Assembly: GCA_963784615.1 (NCBI GenBank)
Contig: CAWASG010000001.1
Span: 1,240,001-1,304,000, forward strand
Reading direction: 5' to 3'
Origin: UBA11403 sp963784615
Lineage (GTDB): Bacteria; Pseudomonadota; Gammaproteobacteria; Legionellales; Legionellaceae
Length of the DNA stretch: 64,000 nucleotides
Shown: positions 43,638 to 53,276 of the stretch, piece after piece
Layout of the letters: each line of letters begins with the position of its first letter
How positions within the stretch are numbered: position 1 is the stretch's first letter
Notes under the pieces: generated by a model
Database searches by the model: none
Seen by the model: the letters and a program-made list of their open reading frames with translations, nothing else
What the model was told of the DNA's origin: nothing
Made by a program: the position numbers and the translations under genes

Positions 43638-46600
43638 TCACATCGGGTTATTACCTACTGCTGACGAACGAGCAGACTCGCATTTTTCGGGCTCGTCCTG
43701 GGCTTGGCGGTTTAATGCAAAAAACCTTTGATCCGCACCCGTTTTCGTCATGTCCGGCACTTTATTACTTAAAAATTCGACGACATCTTGGTGCCCAAAA
43801 ATAATGGCCACTTGTAACGCGCTAATATCGATAAACTCTTCTGAACTCTTTTCGCTAAATAATTCATTCGCCCTATTTATACAGTCATTTAGTTTGTCTT
43901 TGCAGTTATCTTCATTACGAGTTTCCTTAATGTGCATCTTAAGCGCGTCCCATGGAACACGCGTCTTCAATTCTAAATTTGCATGATGAGAAACGAGTAA
44001 CTCAACGAGATTTTTAAAACCACGCGCAGCGGCAAGATAAATAGCCGTCATGCTTTCTAATGAGGATGAGACCTTATTTAAATCCACTTTGAACTCTATT
44101 AATGCACGAACCATATTCTCTTGTCCCGCACGAACAGCAAGCATAATCGGAGTGTAACCAGCATTATTTTCACTATTAAAATCTACTCCCAGATCTCCTA
44201 AATCTCGAAGCAACGCCTTACTTTTCATGGCAGCGGCAAGTAGCACAAACACATTACTATCGCTCTCAAATACTACTTCAAGGCCTTTGAACGTACGAAT
44301 TTTTTCAGTATCCGTGGAAAAAAGAGCGTTTTGAAAAGGCGAGCGACCGTTATTATTGCGCTTATTTATATCTACCCCTCCATTCTTCAAAGCGCGAAGC
44401 GCACCTGCACATTGCGCTGCGGGTGCGCTAGAGATAACAATGTGAGCCAGTGTATTGCCACAAAAATCGATCTCTTTTAAATCGACGCCATAAACATTGA
44501 GGACCCGCAGTAGGTCCCCATCTCCAACTTTTGCGGCAAGACGAGGTAAAGAAGCCCCAACAATCTCTTGATTCACGTTAGGGGAATTGCTTATTTTATC
44601 AACAAATGAAGCCATTTTTTGAAGGTCCCTCACGCTAAAGTGTTCATGTTTATAATTTTCTTTTTGTAAGTAATTAATAAGCGGCCTTAGAGATATTCGG
44701 CTTCTTAATAAATCCACACGCCTTGCAAGAAAAATGACAAACTGCTTTAGAGCCTCCGGGGTGTCTTTCAAGTATCTTTTGAAGTCATCCGCATAATCTT
44801 GCTCCCATGGTTTCTCGTTGGGCACTTTCTCTAAATACATGAGGAAAGATTGAAATGCCTCGAGTGGAAAATCATGACGCTCCGTTTGTGTCTTCATCAC
44901 GATATCTAGTTTCTTTGCCCCAAGACTCGGCTCAACATGAGGTAAGGCAGCATTGACTGCACGCGCTTTCGATGTAGAACCTTTTGCTGATTGCACACTG
45001 TTACTCGTATTGCTTTTTAGCTCTACTGGCACGTTGTTTGCGGTGGGGCTATTGGACAAGGGAACCCTCTCTACAATGACTGACTGCATTAAACGTAAAG
45101 AAGTTGCGGCTGCTGTTGATGGCATGCTTGTTTTTTCTGTTTCTTTTACCTCGAATATAAGGCGAATAAATTCATCCAGGTTTTTATTTAATTTGCTGGC
45201 ACAAATTAATTCGGCCAAATGACGATTACCAGCTTTAAGATGAATCTGCACTTGCTCTTCCCAGCTCCCAGAAAATGTCTTGTCAATACTGAACTCCCGG
45301 GGCATTGTCATTTCTGACATGGCGAAAATGCATTTCACCAATTCATTGTCTCGATTGATTTCGGGTTCGCAAATAATCAATACCGCTGTCGCGCGCGTAT
45401 AACTCGTATGAATCGCATTAAAATGATTCTGAAAGCGATCGTCTTTCTTGTCGCGTCTGCCTTGATGTTGAGGTTGTGATAAATCGGTTAGAGCTCTGTA
45501 TTTGTCTTGTGCCTGTTTATGTAGCGCTGGCTCATAAAGCTTATAAGTCACGACAATCGAATATTCTAAACCTTTGACACTATCTGGCGTCATGATTAAC
45601 GCGCTTTGAGGAAAAAGGTTTTTTGCTTCATCCAGAAAGGCTTCTTGCGTCACAATAACGCAGTAAGGCTTGTCAATGTGCGCTTGCAGCCACGGATGTG
45701 TGCCCAACTCGTCCGCCGTCAAAGCATAAACATGCCCAGCATCTTGTTCGCTCGCCGACCGTTCAATTCCATTGGATTCATATTTATCAATGAGCCCCCC
45801 GTGCAGGCGTTGTTTAAAGCTAATCACGGCGTTTGCTACACTCGCAATCTTGAGTGGGCAGCGGTGAGTCATCGTTAAACTCTCGTGCCAAACCTCAATA
45901 TTTTGAGCCTTAAAATGCTGAAGGAGCAACGGGCGTAGGGAGCAAGAATCATATAACGCCTGATGGCTATCCATGAAGTACATGATTTGGTTATGACGAA
46001 CCAGCCGTCGTAACTCGGTGAGCTGTCGAAGAGAAAAGTCTTGTGCTTCATCAACCACAATCAAATCAAATTGAGCGTCCGCACGTTGAAACTCATAAAA
46101 GGCAGGATGAACGCCGAAGTCTTTTATCTGCTGAGCATAATGCGTATATGCGGCATATAGCCACTCCCTTTGTCCCTCATGTTTAGGCAGGGATGAATGG
46201 CTGATGTCTAAATACGCTTCCAAAGTAAGGCCAGAAGCAATCCGACACTCTTTATAAGCTGAATCAGCGTCAATCGCTGGAATGGAGCCTGAAGTTGTGC
46301 GTGCGCGTTTTTCCATGGCCTCTTTATAAACATTATACTTGGAAATAAAATCTTCTTTGTTCCGAAACAGTTGCTTATCTACATCATCGATATCTCGAAT
46401 CAAATCATCAAATGTCTTAAACAATACTCGGCCTGGTTGACCTTGCGCCACTGGAAGCGCCTGGTAATCCTCCTGCCGCTGAGACAATAAATGGGGCGAT
46501 TGAGTCACATACAACAAGCGAAGGGGCTGCACGCTCTCAACTTCTTCTTCTTCGTCATCATCATTATTGTTGTTATCAACGCCCGCGTGCAAAGATGCTT

Positions 46601-47147
46601 GTTCCTGCTTCATTAAATACGAGACGATGCTAGAGAGCGCAACACAGGTCTTCCCGCTGCCGGCAACACCACTCACGACCGCCGGTAGCTGGACTTGTAA
46701 CGCTTCTTTTTGGGCGTGCGTTAACTCGATAAAACCACGCTCAAAATACTCGACTTCGCTCAGTTGAATCTGCTCTTCTGTTTTAGGTAATGCGCATGCA
46801 GATACACGTTCAAAATCACACGCCTCTTTCTCGGTAAGCTCTTTATACGATGCCGTTCTTTTTGATAAATATCGGCTTAATACCCTAGGTTGTAAGAATC
46901 TACTTTTATGGTAATCGTGCGTTGGTAAATGCTCCAACACAATCATATGCTTCTTTCCATGAATATCTTGTAATGTGAATAACAGCCTTCCGCTGTCATT
47001 TATTCTAAAACTATAAACCTCATGACCTTTTAGTTTTTCTAAGTCACAGCTCTGATAATCACCTTTTAACAATGCGTCTATAATTGTTGAATGATCATCT
47101 AATAGTGTGGGGTCGCCTAATGCGCCACGTAGGTAAAAAAGTTTCAT
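43638..47147 (-). CDS. RelE-like domain, SF1 (UvrD-like) helicase and ankyrin-repeat fusion
   Basis: A 1169-residue protein from the ATG at 47147 (CAGGAG upstream). Residues 1-95 look like a RelE/ParE fold (LEKLKGHEVYSFRINDSGRLLFTL near 37). Then a superfamily 1 helicase: ELTHAQKEALQ near 141, Walker A SGVAGSGKTC (159-168), an acidic Asn/Asp/Glu insert (191-203), Walker B LIVVDEAQDFS (362-372), motif V-like DSVKGLEYSIVV (522-533) and motif VI-like TSYTRATAVLI (581-591). A linker follows, then several ankyrin units from about 870 (GNTLAHIVISSAP, GYTPIMLAVRAGQENMVRALI, AIYLAAARGFKNLVELLV) to the end. It stands alone. The role is unknown; see findings. Confidence 0.85.
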   Translation of the reverse strand: MKLFYLRGALGDPTLLDDHSTIIDALLKGDYQSCDLEKLKGHEVYSFRINDSGRLLFTLQDIHGKKHMIVLEHLPTHDYHKSRFLQPRVLSRYLSKRTASYKELTEKEACDFERVSACALPKTEEQIQLSEVEYFERGFIELTHAQKEALQVQLPAVVSGVAGSGKTCVALSSIVSYLMKQEQASLHAGVDNNNNDDDEEEEVESVQPLRLLYVTQSPHLLSQRQEDYQALPVAQGQPGRVLFKTFDDLIRDIDDVDKQLFRNKEDFISKYNVYKEAMEKRARTTSGSIPAIDADSAYKECRIASGLTLEAYLDISHSSLPKHEGQREWLYAAYTHYAQQIKDFGVHPAFYEFQRADAQFDLIVVDEAQDFSLRQLTELRRLVRHNQIMYFMDSHQALYDSCSLRPLLLQHFKAQNIEVWHESLTMTHRCPLKIASVANAVISFKQRLHGGLIDKYESNGIERSASEQDAGHVYALTADELGTHPWLQAHIDKPYCVIVTQEAFLDEAKNLFPQSALIMTPDSVKGLEYSIVVTYKLYEPALHKQAQDKYRALTDLSQPQHQGRRDKKDDRFQNHFNAIHTSYTRATAVLIICEPEINRDNELVKCIFAMSEMTMPREFSIDKTFSGSWEEQVQIHLKAGNRHLAELICASKLNKNLDEFIRLIFEVKETEKTSMPSTAAATSLRLMQSVIVERVPLSNSPTANNVPVELKSNTSNSVQSAKGSTSKARAVNAALPHVEPSLGAKKLDIVMKTQTERHDFPLEAFQSFLMYLEKVPNEKPWEQDYADDFKRYLKDTPEALKQFVIFLARRVDLLRSRISLRPLINYLQKENYKHEHFSVRDLQKMASFVDKISNSPNVNQEIVGASLPRLAAKVGDGDLLRVLNVYGVDLKEIDFCGNTLAHIVISSAPAAQCAGALRALKNGGVDINKRNNNGRSPFQNALFSTDTEKIRTFKGLEVVFESDSNVFVLLAAAMKSKALLRDLGDLGVDFNSENNAGYTPIMLAVRAGQENMVRALIEFKVDLNKVSSSLESMTAIYLAAARGFKNLVELLVSHHANLELKTRVPWDALKMHIKETRNEDNCKDKLNDCINRANELFSEKSSEEFIDISALQVAIIFGHQDVVEFLSNKVPDMTKTGADQRFFALNRQAQDEPEKCESARSSAVGNNPM

Positions 47148-47475
47148 TGGCACTCCTGACTAGAGAATATGTGTGATTTGATGCGTTATATTATACCCGC
47201 ATCGCATACATGATTTTTTAGAGTATAACGAGGAGATGCCTACGCCAGGGGCAAACAAAAAGCATTCTCATGTTTTTTGCGTCTTCTCGATCAAAATAAA
47301 GACATTTTAGCCTAAAAAAAAGATAAGGGAAACTATTTCTGAAAAAATACTTAGCAAGTGGAGGCGTTGTTGCATTTGGTTGGATCACAGGGGTCGGATC
47401 GAACGAATTTAAATCAATATGGAAGCTTGGTAGATTCTATCTTCACCGGATTACAAAAAAGTTAGCGCATATCAT
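47148..47475. other. 328-base gap between the helicase gene and deoB
   Basis: No RNA gene or repeat is recognised. On the plus strand an uninterrupted frame without a clear start runs from about 47330 to beyond 47475, with LASGGVVAFGWITGVGSNEF; it is too short to judge. CAGGGGCAAAC near 47249 is one base off the CAGGGCAAAC end motif of the MITEs. Confidence 0.4.
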
Positions 47476-48705
47476 TCATCTCGAAAAAGAAACGCCATGT
47501 TTCAATGCGGGCATAGACAAATGTTGAGCAATCGTTTGACCAATATCAGCAAATGTATCGCGTCGTCCTATAAAATGGCTGGAAATTCCTTTGCCATAAA
47601 ACAAAACCGGAATATGTTCCCGAGTGTGATCGGAACCAGGAAACGTTGGGTCGCACCCGTGATCTGCAGCAATGACAACCACATCATTGGGTTGCAGCAT
47701 GTCGAATAGCTCTGGCAAGCGCGCGTCAAACTGTTCTAGCGCATGTGCATAACCGGCGATATCGCGGCGATGACCGTAGGATGAATCAAAATCTACAAAA
47801 TTGGTGAACACAAGGCTGCCTGCTGGCGCGGTTTTCATCGCTTGTAGCGTTGCATCAAATAAGGCCATATTGCCATCCGCTTTGATGTTTTGTGTGGGGC
47901 CTGAATGGGCGTAGATATCCCCTATCTTGCCGATGGCAATCACCTCGCGACCAGCCGCTTGCAAATCATCCAATAAAGTTGGTGCGGGTGGCATGGTTGC
48001 ATAATCCCGTCGATTCCCCGTTCGCTTAAATGACCCAGGCGCGCCAATAAACGGCCGTGCAATTACTCGACCAATTTGGTATTCATCAACCAATTGTCTC
48101 GCAATTTCACAGATCTCATAAAGCCGGTCTAAACCAAAAACCTCTTCATGTGCTGCAATTTGGAAGACACTATCCGCCGACGTGTAGACAATGGGCATAC
48201 CCGTTTGAAGATGTTGTTCGCCTAATTCATCTAGAATGGTGGTGCCTGACGCATGTTTTTCTCCCAACACACCGGGGAGACGCGCTAGCTTGATGAAATC
48301 ATCGATGAGTTTTTTTGGAAAACATGAAGGTGTGTCCGGGAAATATCCCCATTCAAACATCACCGGCACACCGGCTAATTCCCAGTGACCACTGGGCGTA
48401 TCTTTACCCAAACTTTGCTCCACAGCATATCCGTAATATCCTGCGGGTTCGGGCAATGTCGCTAAATCAATTCGTGAGATCCCGGAGCTTGCCACAGAGG
48501 CGTGATATATTCCGAGCCGCGCTAAATTTGGGATCTGTAATGCGCCTTGTCGAACGCCGGCAAGATCAGCTCGCCCCTGGTTACACGCATCAACAATATG
48601 TCCAAACGTATCAGCGCCTTCATCGCCATATCGCACAGCGTCGACACTTGCGCCAATCCCAAAAGAATCCATCAGCAGAATACATACTCGAGCATCGGTC
48701 ATCAT
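47476..48705 (-). CDS. deoB: phosphopentomutase
   Basis: Interconverts ribose or deoxyribose 1-phosphate and 5-phosphate in nucleoside catabolism. 409 residues from the ATG at 48705, which shares one base with the stop of the upstream MFS gene (TAATG). Alkaline phosphatase fold with the metal site RVCILLMDSFGIGASVDA at the start, GKDTPSGHWELAG (catalytic Thr) near 95, FVDFDSSYGHRRD near 275 and VVIAADHGCDPTFPGSDHTREHIPVL near 315. Coupling to two MFS carriers suggests nucleoside or sugar import. Confidence 0.96.
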   Translation of the reverse strand: MMTDARVCILLMDSFGIGASVDAVRYGDEGADTFGHIVDACNQGRADLAGVRQGALQIPNLARLGIYHASVASSGISRIDLATLPEPAGYYGYAVEQSLGKDTPSGHWELAGVPVMFEWGYFPDTPSCFPKKLIDDFIKLARLPGVLGEKHASGTTILDELGEQHLQTGMPIVYTSADSVFQIAAHEEVFGLDRLYEICEIARQLVDEYQIGRVIARPFIGAPGSFKRTGNRRDYATMPPAPTLLDDLQAAGREVIAIGKIGDIYAHSGPTQNIKADGNMALFDATLQAMKTAPAGSLVFTNFVDFDSSYGHRRDIAGYAHALEQFDARLPELFDMLQPNDVVVIAADHGCDPTFPGSDHTREHIPVLFYGKGISSHFIGRRDTFADIGQTIAQHLSMPALKHGVSFSR

Positions 48706-49988
48706 TATGATACCGCAATCTGTCGGCAATTGGTTTCTCTCAATCTAAAGATAAAGAACAACGCCAAACACAAGCCTAGCGGAAAAAGAATTGCGGCATT
48801 TTGATAGGCTTGCAAAGAGTAAACCGGGACGTTATTCACAAGGTGCATCTCTCCTGAATGTGCAAGCAGGCTACTAAACACATTCTGATACACAATGTAC
48901 CCACCCTGAGTCAAAATAGAAATGAGGCTAACAGCGGTCGCTGTCATCGCTGGCGGGCTGCTTTCTGCAACCAAGGCATAACTAATCACTTGGGATGCCG
49001 TAAAAAAGCCTAACAAGAAAAACAAAATGGCCATTAGACCCAATGAAACCGGCAAATACATAATCGCAAATATCGTCACCAGAGAGGCAACAGCGCCTAT
49101 CTTCATCGGCAATACACGTAACCCCATTTTATCAGACACCCAGCCCATGAATGGGCCACCGAGAATTGCACCCAGAAACAGCATCGAGTTAACCATTGCC
49201 GCTTCTTCTTTACTCACACCGAGTCGCTGAATTAAATAGAGAGAACCTAACATGGCTCCAAATACAGCAACCGCCATGTTCATCAGGCTGGTATAAAGTG
49301 CTGCGCGAATATTTTGTGTGTTTGTATATGCTTTTTTGGCAGTGCGGAAAACATTCATTTCATTATTTTCGGGAAGCACTTTACCTTTAGGATTATCTTT
49401 TATCCAGAACATCATCACCGCAAGCAACGCCATGCCTAACCAAGCAACAAGAGAAAGCGACTCACGCCAACCGAAATACACGACCATTTTAGTTAATGGA
49501 TATTGGGCAAGCATTCCGCCGGTCATCGCGATGGTCACAATCACACCGGTGACCAATGCCATACGTGATGGTGGGAACCAACGGGAGGCGATGCGAATAG
49601 GGCCAAGGAAACAAAAGGCGCTGCCAATTCCTGTCACAAAACGGCACAGCAACGCGATAGAAAACGACTCTGTATGCGCTAACATAAACGTACTGCATAC
49701 GCACAACAGCATGGCGAAGACCATTGTTTTTTTAGCTGAGAATCGATCCAGCATCATACCGGCAACAAAAAGAAAGACAACATTGGACAAATAATAAATG
49801 CTGGACAAATAGGCCATTTTATCGACCTGGATACTGAAATCATGCATGATGTTATCAGCAATTGACGCAAACATATTGCCTTGAATAAACTCATAAAAGA
49901 AAAACAGCGACGCGGTGAAACACACCAACCAAGGCTGTATTGCAGAACGAAACCATTCTACTCGATTATATTCTTCAACGAGCTCCAT
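48705..49988 (-). CDS. MFS transporter, Pht-like
   Basis: A 427-residue twelve-helix carrier. The start (WLVCFTASLFFFYEFIQGNMFASIADNIMHDFSI) and the loop LDRFSAKKTMV after helix 2 resemble the Legionella phagosomal transporter (Pht) group, whose known members take up amino acids or nucleosides. LVTGIGSAFCFLGPIRIASRWFPPSRMALVTG is the conserved fourth-fifth helix region. deoB begins at its stop codon, so a nucleoside substrate is plausible, but this is inference from context. Confidence 0.85.
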   Translation of the reverse strand: MELVEEYNRVEWFRSAIQPWLVCFTASLFFFYEFIQGNMFASIADNIMHDFSIQVDKMAYLSSIYYLSNVVFLFVAGMMLDRFSAKKTMVFAMLLCVCSTFMLAHTESFSIALLCRFVTGIGSAFCFLGPIRIASRWFPPSRMALVTGVIVTIAMTGGMLAQYPLTKMVVYFGWRESLSLVAWLGMALLAVMMFWIKDNPKGKVLPENNEMNVFRTAKKAYTNTQNIRAALYTSLMNMAVAVFGAMLGSLYLIQRLGVSKEEAAMVNSMLFLGAILGGPFMGWVSDKMGLRVLPMKIGAVASLVTIFAIMYLPVSLGLMAILFFLLGFFTASQVISYALVAESSPPAMTATAVSLISILTQGGYIVYQNVFSSLLAHSGEMHLVNNVPVYSLQAYQNAAILFPLGLCLALFFIFRLRETNCRQIAVS

Positions 49989-49998
49989 AACCTCTCCT

Positions 49999-51276
49999 TC
50001 AATTTAAACGATGACAATACGTTTCGCGTGTGGCGATTAAGCCCAGCAAAGCAACCACAGTTGCCACTGGAAACATCCATAAGGCAAACTGAAAATCAAT
50101 AGCACTATAACTCTGACTTGCGGCACCGGCATGAGCCTGCATCAGCTGGCCAAACACAACTTGCCCTACGCCACCCCCGCCCATAATAATGACGGAAGCG
50201 ATTCCAGTTGCCGCACCTGTAATCGTTGGCCGATTACTTTCCGCGATACAGGGATAGCTAATAACTTGGGCACTGGTGACAAAACCAATTGCAAAAAAGA
50301 TCAAACCAAGAGAAAGGCTCGAAAAGCTATCCCCTACGAATAGAGGCATAAACGCCATCAACGTCAATACAGCGCCGATGAGCATCGGCGCTTTGCGTCG
50401 CCCCATCGAATCTGAAAACCAGCCCACTAAAGGACAGCCTATCATGCTGCCAATGAAAAGACAGCTGACCACATTACTCGCTGAAATGGCCGACAAATGA
50501 TGAACGGTCTGCAGATAACTCGCACCCCACAACGCGCCGAATACCATAATCGGTAAATTCAAGCATGATGTATATAAGCCACACAGCCAATTTTGTGGGT
50601 TTTTTAGGGCATGGACAAATGCAGGAATCAATGGCTCAACAGGGGTATTGGGCTGGTGCCCCTCTTCACTCGATGGCCTGTCTTGAATAATATACATTAA
50701 CCACAAAAACAATAAGATACCCGCACCGCCATCAATCATCATTGCCCGACGCCAGCCAAACTGTTCGTTCAAATAGGCCATAGGCGTATGCGCCATCATT
50801 CCACCAAAAAAAGCCATCGTGACCAGACTGCCAATCACCAGCGCTTGACGGCGGGGAGGAAACCAACGCGCAACCAGAACAACACAAGATAAAAAGCAAA
50901 ATGCATTGCCGATACCTGTCAGGAAATGAAAAAAGAACGCCCACGAATAAGAGTGAGTCAACCCAAAACCGATCGTACCCACAATGCAGATGGTCATGGC
51001 AGTGAGAATAACGCGCCGCACAGAAAATCGGTCGAGGAATACGCCCGCAGGCAGAAGAAAAAGAGTATTGGCCCAAACATAAGAACTGGACATCCAACTC
51101 AGTTGAGTGGCATCAATCTGGAAGTCATCACGCAAGAATGGGTTAATGACATCAAACAAATTAAGTTGAAAAAACTCATAGAAGAAAAACATGCCCGCAG
51201 ACAAGCAGACTAACCATGCCTTGAATCCGCCTAAAGGGAAGGCAGGGTTTGAACTTGTGGAACTTGAGCTAGACAA
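49999..51276 (-). CDS. MFS transporter, Pht-like, second copy
   Basis: A 425-residue paralogue of the downstream carrier: WLVCLSAGMFFFYEFFQLNLFDVINPFLRDDFQI, LDRFSVRRVIL and FLTGIGNAFCFLSCVVLVARWFPPRRQALVIG line up segment by segment with it. A Ser-rich N-terminus (SSSSSTSS) differs. The two genes are 10 bases apart and read into deoB. The pair probably arose by tandem duplication, and each may carry a different substrate. Confidence 0.85.
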   Translation of the reverse strand: MSSSSSTSSNPAFPLGGFKAWLVCLSAGMFFFYEFFQLNLFDVINPFLRDDFQIDATQLSWMSSSYVWANTLFLLPAGVFLDRFSVRRVILTAMTICIVGTIGFGLTHSYSWAFFFHFLTGIGNAFCFLSCVVLVARWFPPRRQALVIGSLVTMAFFGGMMAHTPMAYLNEQFGWRRAMMIDGGAGILLFLWLMYIIQDRPSSEEGHQPNTPVEPLIPAFVHALKNPQNWLCGLYTSCLNLPIMVFGALWGASYLQTVHHLSAISASNVVSCLFIGSMIGCPLVGWFSDSMGRRKAPMLIGAVLTLMAFMPLFVGDSFSSLSLGLIFFAIGFVTSAQVISYPCIAESNRPTITGAATGIASVIIMGGGGVGQVVFGQLMQAHAGAASQSYSAIDFQFALWMFPVATVVALLGLIATRETYCHRLN

Positions 51277-51379
51277 TTATCCACCTCTTATCACGTCCAT
51301 ACAAATGAGCGCGTATTATATCAAATAACGTCTCTTTTTAAAAGCAGAAAAAAATATAACCATGTAGATGCAGAAAAAA

Positions 51380-51772
51380 TCACCAAATAATCTCCAAACC
51401 AGGAACTTGAGCTAAGTGTTGATCGCACGTAATCAGGGGCGCTTGATAATGCATTGCGGTAGAAGCAATGAGACGATCTGCAGGGTCGTGATGATTGAAA
51501 CAATGATCGACGGATAAGACCGCAATAGAAGGGTTAATCGGCAATACAGTGACACTGCGCGCAGTTAACATTAAATTTAAAAAAGTTTGTGTGTCCACGC
51601 CTGGATGAAGTCGCTTTTTTTGAATCAACATCGCGATTTCCCATAGGCTTATATCACAGCAGGATAGGAGTAACTGTTCTTCAGCTTCATCGATTGCAGC
51701 CTTCGCCTTCTGTGTCAGTTTTTCTGGACTTAACGCATCCCAAATTAAAATACAAGTGTCAACAATAATCAC
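51380..51772 (-). CDS. vapC: PIN-domain toxin VapC, GTG start
   Basis: A 130-residue PIN ribonuclease. Acidic residues in order: IIVDTCILIWDAL at the start, DISLWEIAML near 39 and DPADRLIASTA near 95, with a closing ITCDQHLAQ. The GTG at 51772 overlaps the antitoxin stop (GTGA). VapC toxins usually cleave tRNA or rRNA. The set sits between the MFS genes and the aromatic permease. Confidence 0.92.
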   Translation of the reverse strand: MIIVDTCILIWDALSPEKLTQKAKAAIDEAEEQLLLSCCDISLWEIAMLIQKKRLHPGVDTQTFLNLMLTARSVTVLPINPSIAVLSVDHCFNHHDPADRLIASTAMHYQAPLITCDQHLAQVPGLEIIW

Positions 51773-51999
51773 GACTCTGCATCCCAATGTGTTTTTATTG
51801 GAGACGTAATATCACCTATTTGGCAGGTTTTTCTGAGTTGATTCAGTTGATTTCTTGCTTCTTGTTGAGCATCTAGCGGTGGCAGGATTCGCGCAATAGG
51901 CTTGCCATGGGAAGTAATCAAGATATGCTCCCCTTGTTGTACATATTTCAAATAGGTCGGCAACGACTCTCGCAATTGTGTAACGTTAGTGGTTAACAT
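51769..51999 (-). CDS. vapB: Phd/YefM-family antitoxin
   Basis: A 76-residue antitoxin starting MLTTNVTQLRESLPTYLKYVQQGEHILITSHGKPIARILPP, the plain Phd/YefM DNA-binding domain. The C-terminal 30 residues should mask the PIN toxin. An ATG 8 codons upstream exists but gives a poor family match. Confidence 0.9.
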   Translation of the reverse strand: MLTTNVTQLRESLPTYLKYVQQGEHILITSHGKPIARILPPLDAQQEARNQLNQLRKTCQIGDITSPIKTHWDAES

Positions 52000-52052
52000 C
52001 AATCTCACTCCTTCAATGTACAATTAAAGTGTACGTTACTTTTGTACATAAA

Positions 52053-53276
52053 TCAAATTGACGCCAGGTATAGAAAAAATATAGATACAATCACAACGCC
52101 GCCAAGAACAACATTTCCGCCGGGCAGCATCAGCACATCATCCATCCCTGCCATTTGTCGGCCTTTCCAAGCCATCAGTGCTGGCAAAAGTAACAGTAAA
52201 ATCACACAACAAATCCCGGCATAGGCAAATGCACTCAGGTAAATCCCCGGGCTAAACAGAACAATCACCAGTGGAGGCAAGAACGTTAACAGCAGCGTAA
52301 ATTTACCCTGAGCCCCTGATTTTTTCAGCTTTAAGCCATCTGCAAGAAAATCAAACAAACCCAGGGATACGCCCAGAAATGCCGTTATCATACAAATTGA
52401 GGTGAAGAAACTGAAAAATCCTGAAATCCATGGGTTATGAACCGCAGCGTCAAGTGCCTCATTGAGACCACTGGTTGCGTGATCACTATGCGAAAGAGAG
52501 ATGAGCACATCTTGAGCGCCATCATGCTGTAATGCACCCATAATGACAATTGTCCAAAGGATATAGCACACCAGTGGAATAAACGAACCAAACCAGATCA
52601 CACGGCGCAACGCTCGAATATCATCATTGAAATACTCTCGTAGGCTAGGAACAATTGACGCAAAGCCAAAAGAAGACATTAAAATCATTAAACTGCCAGT
52701 CACTGCTTGCGCCGAACCGGTGTGGATCGAAGGCAAATGAATACTCGGGCTAATAACCAAAACCAATAACAAGTAAACACCTAGCTTGCCAAACATCAAC
52801 CCACGGTTGACATAATCGACCGTACGAATGCCGTTATAGACCACCAGACTAAAAAGTGCTGTGAATATAAGCGAGGTCAACCACGTTGGAACGTCAATAT
52901 GAGCATGGCGCAATAACCCATTGAACACATCGCTTCCACCTGAAATATAAGCCGATAATAACGAATACAACAAAACCAAATAAGCAATCCAGGCAACCAC
53001 CTGCCCTGGAAGGCCCAATGTTGACTTGGCCATGGAAATCATATTACTTCCTGAAGGCAAGCGTAGATTCACCTCAAGAACCAAAAATGCACCTGCGGTC
53101 ATAATAAGCCAACACACCATCATCGAAACAATGGACGTTGCAATACCCGCTTCCGCTGTGACAACAGGCAATGCCAACATCCCACCGCCGATTGAGGTAC
53201 CAACGATGAGTAAAATACCGCCCAATAATTTTGAATTCAACACAGAGGAAGCCTTTTGTATTAATTTAATACACAA
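52053..53276 (-). CDS. aromatic amino acid permease (TyrP/Mtr-like, HAAAP family)
   Basis: A 407-residue, eleven-helix carrier of the HAAAP family, which imports tyrosine or tryptophan by proton symport. KLLGGILLIVGTSIGGGMLALPVV near the N-terminus is the family signature; MILMSSFGFASIVPSLREYF near 210 and FFTSICMITAFLGVSLGLFDFLADGL near 305 are also conserved. A paralogue lies at 59098-60273. Which aromatic substrate it takes cannot be read. Confidence 0.92.
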   Translation of the reverse strand: MCIKLIQKASSVLNSKLLGGILLIVGTSIGGGMLALPVVTAEAGIATSIVSMMVCWLIMTAGAFLVLEVNLRLPSGSNMISMAKSTLGLPGQVVAWIAYLVLLYSLLSAYISGGSDVFNGLLRHAHIDVPTWLTSLIFTALFSLVVYNGIRTVDYVNRGLMFGKLGVYLLLVLVISPSIHLPSIHTGSAQAVTGSLMILMSSFGFASIVPSLREYFNDDIRALRRVIWFGSFIPLVCYILWTIVIMGALQHDGAQDVLISLSHSDHATSGLNEALDAAVHNPWISGFFSFFTSICMITAFLGVSLGLFDFLADGLKLKKSGAQGKFTLLLTFLPPLVIVLFSPGIYLSAFAYAGICCVILLLLLPALMAWKGRQMAGMDDVLMLPGGNVVLGGVVIVSIFFLYLASI

